64,000 nt of DNA from Nepenthes gracilis. Its lineage: Eukaryota > Streptophyta > Magnoliopsida > Caryophyllales > Nepenthaceae. The stretch lies in assembly GCA_033239525.1 (NCBI GenBank), contig BSYO01000025.1:15334188-15398187 (forward strand), given 5' to 3'. How positions within the stretch are numbered: the stretch's first letter is position 1; every line of letters begins with the position of its first letter. Made by a program: the position numbers and the translations under genes. This document shows positions 59,150 through 64,000 of this stretch, piece after piece. The notes under the pieces are model-generated. The model did not search any database. It saw nothing but the letters and a program-made list of their open reading frames with translations, and was not told where the DNA came from.

Positions 59150-59590
59150 GAAGAACAGCCCACAGAAAAACGTGGTACAGCTTAACGGAGTTTCAAAATG
59201 GGTACTCCACGTAGATGGATCGTCTACGGACACCGACAGTGGCGTTGGAGTGGTCCTCACGACCCCAAATGGGTTTGAAGTGAAGTATTCCCTCAGACTC
59301 GGTTTCCCGGCAACCAATAACGTTACCGAATACGAAACCCTATTAGCCAGATTACGATTAGCAAAGGAGTTCTCTGCTAAGAGGTTGACAGTCTACAGCG
59401 ACTTCGAATTGATCGTTAACTAGGTTAACGGAGACTTTGAGATAAGCAACCCTCACCTGGCCAAGTACTTGGCAAAGGCGAGGGAGGCCGCTTAGGGTTT
59501 CGACAAACTAACCCTAGTTCATATTCCCAGAACTGAAAACTGGAAGGCAGACCAGTTGACTAGAGCCGCTGCAGTCGAAAATCCAAAATA
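59150..59590 (+). pseudogene. TAT archaeal-type RNase H (second RNase H)
   Basis: WVLHVDGSSTDTDSGVGVVL (59200) holds the first catalytic aspartate. TEYETLLARLRLAKEF (59327) holds the glutamate, and VYSDFELIVN (59390) the second aspartate. ENWKADQLTRAA follows near 59540. This extra domain, distinct from the gypsy RNase H just upstream, is a known mark of the TAT lineage. TAG codons at 59421 and 59494 interrupt it. Confidence 0.85.
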
Positions 59591-59648
59591 GTACTCGAGA
59601 GATATGAGGGAGATTCTGAACGCTCCCAGCGTAGAGAAGTAGGAGGCG

Positions 59649-60905
59649 ATGCAGATTTCTGAAGTAAAAAACTGGATGACGCCCTACCTTACCTATCTGG
59701 CTAACGGATCGTTGCTAGAAGATGCAGAGAAGGTTAAGCGAATCAAAAAGACAGCCGGCTGGTATACTGTGGTTGATAGATTGCTATATCGCCGTGGTTA
59801 CTCAACCTCATACCTCAGATACCTAACTCCCAAAGAGGTTGATTACGCCTTGGGTGAAGTGCATCTTGGGATTTGCGGAGTACATGTTGGTGGAAAAAAC
59901 TTAGCCTTCAAAATCATGCGGTAGGGCTACTACTGGCTCTCGATGAAAAAGAACGCGCTCGAATTTGTGAAGAAGTGTGAAAGCTGCTAGCTTCACAGTA
60001 ACCTTCACCATCAGCCGTCCGCTGACCTGAAGTCGCTTCAGGCCCCTTCGCCCTTCGCACAATGGGGGCTCGATATTCTCGGCCCATTTCTCATTGCCAC
60101 GGGGCAAAGGAAGTTCATCAACGCGGGCATCGACTACTTCACCAAGTGGGTCGAGGCCATCCCACTAGCGAAAATCACGGAGTACAATGCTCTTGAATTC
60201 TTTCGCCAGAACATTATTTGCAGATTTGGCATCCTAGAGGTTGTCGTGACTAACAACGTGATCCAATTCTCGGGGAAACACTTTACTAAGTATTGCGCTA
60301 GCCTTTGTATCAAGTTGGTCTACACTTCGGTGGCATACCTCCAAGCGAATGGATAGGTGGAGGTCATGAACCGAACGCTACTCCACGGGTTAAAGACCAA
60401 GCTGGAAGACGCAGGGGGCTCCAAGGTAGACGAGCTCCCCTCAGTTTTTTGGTCTTATCGGACAATCCCAAAAGAACCAATACGCGAGATACCCTCAGTC
60501 TCTGCTATGGGATTGAAGCGGTAATCCCGGTAGAAATCGGGCTTCTAAGTCTTAGGGTAGAATGGTTTGACCCACGTGGTAACTCTAAAAAAATCAGGAA
60601 ACACCAAGACTTGTTGGAGGAAGCCCGCGACGCCGCTAGAATACGGACAGAGGCCTACCAATATTAAATTGCTCGATACTACAATAAAAAGGTAAAGGCG
60701 CGACAATTCGATGTTGGGGACTTGATCCTAGAGGTGTCGAGGCCATGGGCAAGCTGGCCGGCGGTAACAAGCTCTCCCCTAATTTGGAAGGGCCTTTCCT
60801 AGTCTCCGCCGTATTGCAAAACAGAGTGTACAAACTTCAAAACTAGGACGGAAAGTTGGTCCCACGAACGTGGAACGCGATCCACCTCAAACGCTACTTC
60901 CAATT
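59649..60905 (+). pseudogene. TAT integrase
   Basis: The zinc-binding part includes VHLGICGVHVGGKNLAFKIM and VKKCESC (59860-59990). The core has WGLDILGPFLIATGQRKF (60065), IDYFTKWVEAIPLAKI (60128), VVVTNNVIQFSGKHF (60240) and VAYLQANG (60325). The C-terminal part has GIEAVIPVEIGLLSLRVEWF (60510), ARYYNKKVKARQFDVGDLIL (60675) and NAIHLKRYFQ at the end (60878-60905). Several stops and frame changes occur. Confidence 0.88.
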
Positions 60906-61100
60906 AGGGACCCAGGTATGTACTTGCATTATTGTGTATACGCATTCGCCTGCTTGTTTCAATTTATCAAAATAAGTGTTTCCTTAGCATATTGCCTTCT
61001 CTTTTCTGTGTGTATATATATATATATGTGTTTTCCTTGCAGGTTTACTAGACCTGGACTACCCCTAAGTCGAGAGGGTCTTCACCCTCTCGTTACTAAA
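60906..61100. other. TAT 3' untranslated stretch
   Basis: Noncoding DNA after the integrase end, with a short TA run at about 61014-61026. Confidence 0.5.
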
Positions 61101-61340
61101 TCTTGATCATCCAGCGGCCCATAAGTGGTCGAATATGAACCTCGGTCATCCGAGCGGCCCATTAGCGGTTGTACTTAAAGCCTAGTCATCTAGGTGGCCC
61201 ATAAGTGGTCTAGTATGAACATCGGTCATCCGAGCGGCCCATTAGCGGTCATGTTAAACCCTGGTCATCCAGGCGGCACGTAGGTAGTTGAATCTAAATC
61301 TTGGTCATCTAAGTGGCCCGTTAGCAGTCAAAATCTTAGG
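61101..61340. repeat. 40-bp tandem array, six copies, 3' of TAT pol
   Basis: The GTCATCC core occurs at 61105, 61145, 61185, 61225, 61264 and 61304, followed each time by a GCGGCCCATTAGCGGT-like half. The spacing is 39-40 bases. Tandem repeats in this position are known in TAT-lineage elements. Confidence 0.93.
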
Positions 61341-61776
61341 GGGCTAGTGCAGCACACACAACGAACTCCTTCACGAGAAGATAGCGCGATCAGTCAATGA
61401 TGGTCGAAGGGAGAAAAATTCTTCTCTAAGGCTGGCCGCCCAAGTTTACACTTGGGCAGCGCCACCAGGCTTTACTCACAAGCCGCTACCACTAGGCCAT
61501 CTAATATGTACACAGCCGCCTACAAAGTAATCTAAGGACACCACACCTACGGTAATGCTATAAACTTAGTTGGCAGGCAGCCGGCCAACCTAGTTGCCGC
61601 CCCAAGTACAACTACAAACATGAATTAAAAGCAGTAAAAGAAAGTAGACACGCAAAGTGGAAGAACACCCATTTTATTGCTTTCAATTATATTTACACTG
61701 TACATTATACAACAAGGGAACATCATAAATCAAGGAGGCGGTGGCAGCGGCGGCCCCTGACCGTCCCGTGGCTCCC
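61341..61776. other. Noncoding spacer between array and antisense gene
   Basis: No supported open frame on either strand. On the minus strand it should hold the 3' UTR of the antisense gene. Confidence 0.45.
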
Positions 61777-63050
61777 TCACGAGACTCTCGCAGTTCTGGG
61801 CGACCTGTTTGACATGTTAAGCAGGTCCATCAAGAAGTTAGGGTCAATAATCCATGCGATATGCCGACATATATTGACCCCCTCCCACAACAGTGACAGC
61901 ATCATCTGCTTGGCCTCGTGAGGGCTTATCCGGATACTCAGCTGGTTCTCCAAGGCTGACGTATGCTCGGCAAGATGGTTGAGGCGCTTATTGATCTTCT
62001 CATTCTCCTCTCTTAGGCGGGCGTTCTCCTCCTTTAGGCTTGCGTTCTCGACTTCTGTGTCAACCAGAATGGTCTGCAATGCGGCAGCATCCAGCCAGTG
62101 CTCCGCCCTTGATGCCGCCAGCTTCGCGTCAAGCCTGGCAATCTTCGCCTCTCTGTTGGAGATCACACGGTCCCTCTGATCGATCACCCTTGCCACGGCA
62201 GCCAACACCTTCTCCTTCTGCATCAAAGAACAAAACAAATCAGAAATTTTAAAGGAGAAGTTAGGTAGAAAGCATCACAGAAAATTATACCCGCCAGATC
62301 CTCTGTGCGGGCCTATCTGGCCTAGCCTCCAAGTCTGGCTCTGTGGCTGGTGGGATAGAGGCAGAACCCTCGCAAGCAGGGCTAGCGGCGGCCTCCTTCA
62401 AGATGTCATCTAGGAACCCTTCAACAATATCATCCATGGCGGCGGGCTCCTCCTGAGCAGCAGGAGGCTCTAGATCAATCACCGGCGAATCCGCCGGCTA
62501 CTGCATAACCGGAGAGCCAACTGATGGCTCCTGCGACCCCGCCGGCAGCTCATTGACAGACCCAGGCGGTATCCCCTCCAGTATATACTGAGGAACCACC
62601 CGTGGCGCAGGCTGCGCCAGTATAACGCCTCCGGCCTCAACTTCCGGCATGTCCTCGAACGTCTTTTCCATCCCAGTGGTGCTTCCAGGACCGCTGTAAA
62701 TCCCGATAGTGATGTAGTCTGGCCCTGAAGACGATGAGGAGGGCACCTCCATAGTCATCCTCTCATGCCTAGGGCCGATGAAGTCGTCGTCAGTCAGGCA
62801 GGGATGGATGATCAGACCCCTAGAGTCCTTCGTCCGCATCATGACCACCGGCGGCGGTGCCCTGAGCTTCTGAACAGGGGAAGACAGTTCCCAATTCACC
62901 TTCTTGGTCTCTACCCTAGAGACCAAGAAATCTCTCTTGAAATCAGAGAGATGGGTTTTGACCAATTTGATCAGCCACCCCAAGGACGCCTCCGCCACAG
63001 ACGGCATCCCCATATAAACTTCCGGCACCTGGCCCCAATCATTTGGTCGT
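61777..63050 (-). pseudogene. Antisense spliced gene of the TAT element (coiled-coil protein)
   Basis: Exon 1 runs from about 63050 to 62291 and exon 2 from 62217 to 61777. The 73-nt intron has a GTATAA donor and a GATGCAG acceptor, and joins IWR to KEKVLAAVA in frame. Exon 1 begins NDWGQVPEVYMGMPSVAEAS and has an acidic, Ser/Pro-rich middle (TMEVPSSSSSGPDY) and AAMDDIVEGFLDDILKEAA. Exon 2 is a clear coiled coil (ENASLKEENARLREENEKIN). One TAG at 62495 breaks exon 1; otherwise about 390 codons are open. The 5' end is lost at 63050. Function unknown; antisense genes downstream of pol are recorded for TAT elements. Confidence 0.75.
62218..62290 (-). other. Intron of the antisense TAT gene
   Basis: GT at 62290-62289 and AG at 62219-62218, with a T-rich tract before the acceptor. 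Removing it puts the two long open frames in phase. Confidence 0.75.
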
Positions 63051-63399
63051 CATATTAATCTACCTTTTAAATTCAATTTGATTTCTTCCAAATCACCATG
63101 AGTTTAACAGGGATATTAAGGATATAATATTTATCTTTATTAAAGATATTATATTCTTTCTAAATTAAAAGATCACTATCTTCTAAATTAGAATATATAT
63201 ACATGAAGGATCAATCGGCCGGTCCTCAGGCCTCCAATGTCGAGAGGATTTGGAAGCCCCTTTAGGCTCAAAACCTAGCGGCGCCCTCATGAACCTTATC
63301 GGACCAAGGACTGACGGCTCCGATTGGCAGCCTCCCACTGCTGCTACGGTGGAATCCACCACATCATGCCCTCTTGGCACCAGTTCCTCCCATCTAGTG
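63051..63399. other. AT-rich block then GC-rich spacer, no gene
   Basis: 63051-63205 is AT-rich and resembles copia LTR-type sequence, but no ends were found. 63206-63399 is GC-richer with short uninformative open frames. Confidence 0.4.
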
Positions 63400-63537
63400 T
63401 TGAGGGTTGAGGGACGAGGGCTGAGGATTTAGGGTTCAGGGTTGAGGGACGAGGGTTACGGGTTAGGGGTTAGGGTTTAGGGTTTATGGTTGAGGGTTTA
63501 GGTTTTAGGGGTTAGGGGTTAGAGTTTAGGGTTTAGG
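63400..63537 (+). repeat. Degenerate interstitial telomere-like repeats (TTTAGGG)n
   Basis: About 18-20 units of TTTAGGG or one-step variants (TTGAGGG, TTCAGGG, TTACGGG, TTAGGGG). At least four exact TTTAGGG units occur near 63425, 63476, 63503 and 63524. Confidence 0.9.
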
Positions 63538-63540
63538 CCA

Positions 63541-64000
63541 GCAGAGAGGCTTCAACTCACTTTGTGAAGTAGGCAATATTGACAATGCCGAACTTTCTCT
63601 ATCCAGACACAATGGTGAAGGGGCTGAGTATGTCAAACCCCCATTATGCAAATGGCCAAGGGGCCTGAAGGGTTCTCAGGTCCGTGGGTGGTCAATGGGA
63701 CATATTGTCGTGGAGTTGGCAGTTCTCGCACTTCTTCATGAAGTCCATAGTGTCTTTTTTCATCGTCGTCCAATAGTGCCCCTGGAGTATTATTTTGAAG
63801 GCAAGGTTCTTGCCTCCGATGTGTGACTCATAATTTACAAGATGCACCTCACTCAGTGCGTAGTTAACGTCTTCCAGTGTGAGACACTGCATGTACGGGG
63901 TAGAGTACCTGTGGTGGTACAACTTTTCATCAATGATGGTGTACCAGTAAGCCATCTTTTTCATACACTTGACGTTCTTTGGGTTTTTCGGTAGGGTGCC
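63541..64000 (-). pseudogene. TAT-lineage integrase fragment, runs off the window
   Basis: On the minus strand: GTLPKNPKNVK at the window edge, then IDEKLYHHRYSTPYMQCL, VHLVNYESHIGGKNLAFKI and MKKCENCQLHDN (zinc-binding part). WGFDILSPFTIVSG follows near 63620 with stops. It breaks off at about 63541 against the telomere-like array. Confidence 0.87.

Larger units (their letters stand above)
54244..63050 (+). mobile_element. Ty3/gypsy TAT-lineage element, 3' LTR missing
   Basis: A 5' LTR, a TAT-type primer site, gag, protease, reverse transcriptase, RNase H, a second archaeal-type RNase H, integrase, a 40-bp tandem array and an antisense spliced gene follow in order. The dual RNase H and the antisense gene mark the TAT (Retand-like) group. 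The sequence ends within the start of the antisense gene near 63050, next to an AT-rich block, and no 3' LTR is seen in the window. Inserted in copia remnant D. Confidence 0.88.

Noticed and set aside
61979..62252. Plus-strand open frames over the antisense gene's second exon
   Set aside because: They are complements of the coiled-coil exon. Only the minus-strand frame gives a sensible heptad pattern and joins across an intron.
63183..63432. Short open frames on both strands in the GC-richer spacer
   Set aside because: They are too short, have no recognised similarity, and overlap the start of the telomere-like repeats.

Overview
The window is nuclear DNA of a flowering plant. Support comes from Ty1/copia and Ty3/gypsy LTR retrotransposons of plant lineages (including a TAT-lineage pol with two RNase H domains and a Tekay/Del-type chromovirus), a degenerate array of the plant telomere motif TTTAGGG, and one intron-containing nuclear gene for a small mitochondrial complex I subunit. 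The species cannot be read from the sequence. No tRNA, rRNA or bacterial-type feature was found.

Layout. 1-6329: old copia element A (plus), its 5' LTR cut only by the window edge. 6330-19382: remains of minus-strand TAT-lineage gypsy DNA, including a plus-strand (antisense) spliced gene that lies 3' of pol. It is broken by solo LTRs at 8711-11313, 12152-14513 and 17092-19317. 19383-36293: a decayed Tekay-type chromovirus (plus) inserted in that TAT pol. A TAT-like solo LTR (19491-20817) sits in its 5' LTR, and a complete 7-kb minus-strand LTR element (27187-34208, duplication TATAT) sits in its pol tail. That 7-kb element is a chimera: gypsy LTRs, primer site, gag start and pol tail surround an unrecognised long frame, a piece of one host gene and a piece of organellar ClpB. 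The ClpB piece is itself split by a 2.9-kb solo LTR (27777-30700). The chromovirus is cut off at about 36293.

36294-39923 is the only ordinary genic DNA: a three-exon minus-strand gene for a 99-residue complex I subunit at 37259-39006, with its flanks. 39929-45197: old copia element B (duplication CTAAT). 45808-51456: a young gypsy element C (duplication ATCAC, very similar LTRs, few disabling changes). 52546-54243: a copia remnant. 54244-63050: a plus-strand TAT element with gag, protease, RT, RNase H, archaeal-type RNase H, integrase, a 40-bp 3' repeat array and a minus-strand spliced coiled-coil gene. 63400-63537: telomere-like repeats. 63541-64000: a minus-strand TAT integrase fragment.

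How it fits together. The retroelements form a nest whose order can be read from interrupted reading frames and target-site duplications: TAT (oldest), then the chromovirus, then the chimera, then solo LTRs. Only the complex I gene looks intact. Most disabling stops in the elements fit C-to-T or G-to-A change, as expected of methylated, silenced DNA. The most notable items are the element carrying two host-gene pieces, and the spliced antisense gene found in two separate TAT elements of opposite orientation, each with an intron just before a coiled-coil exon.
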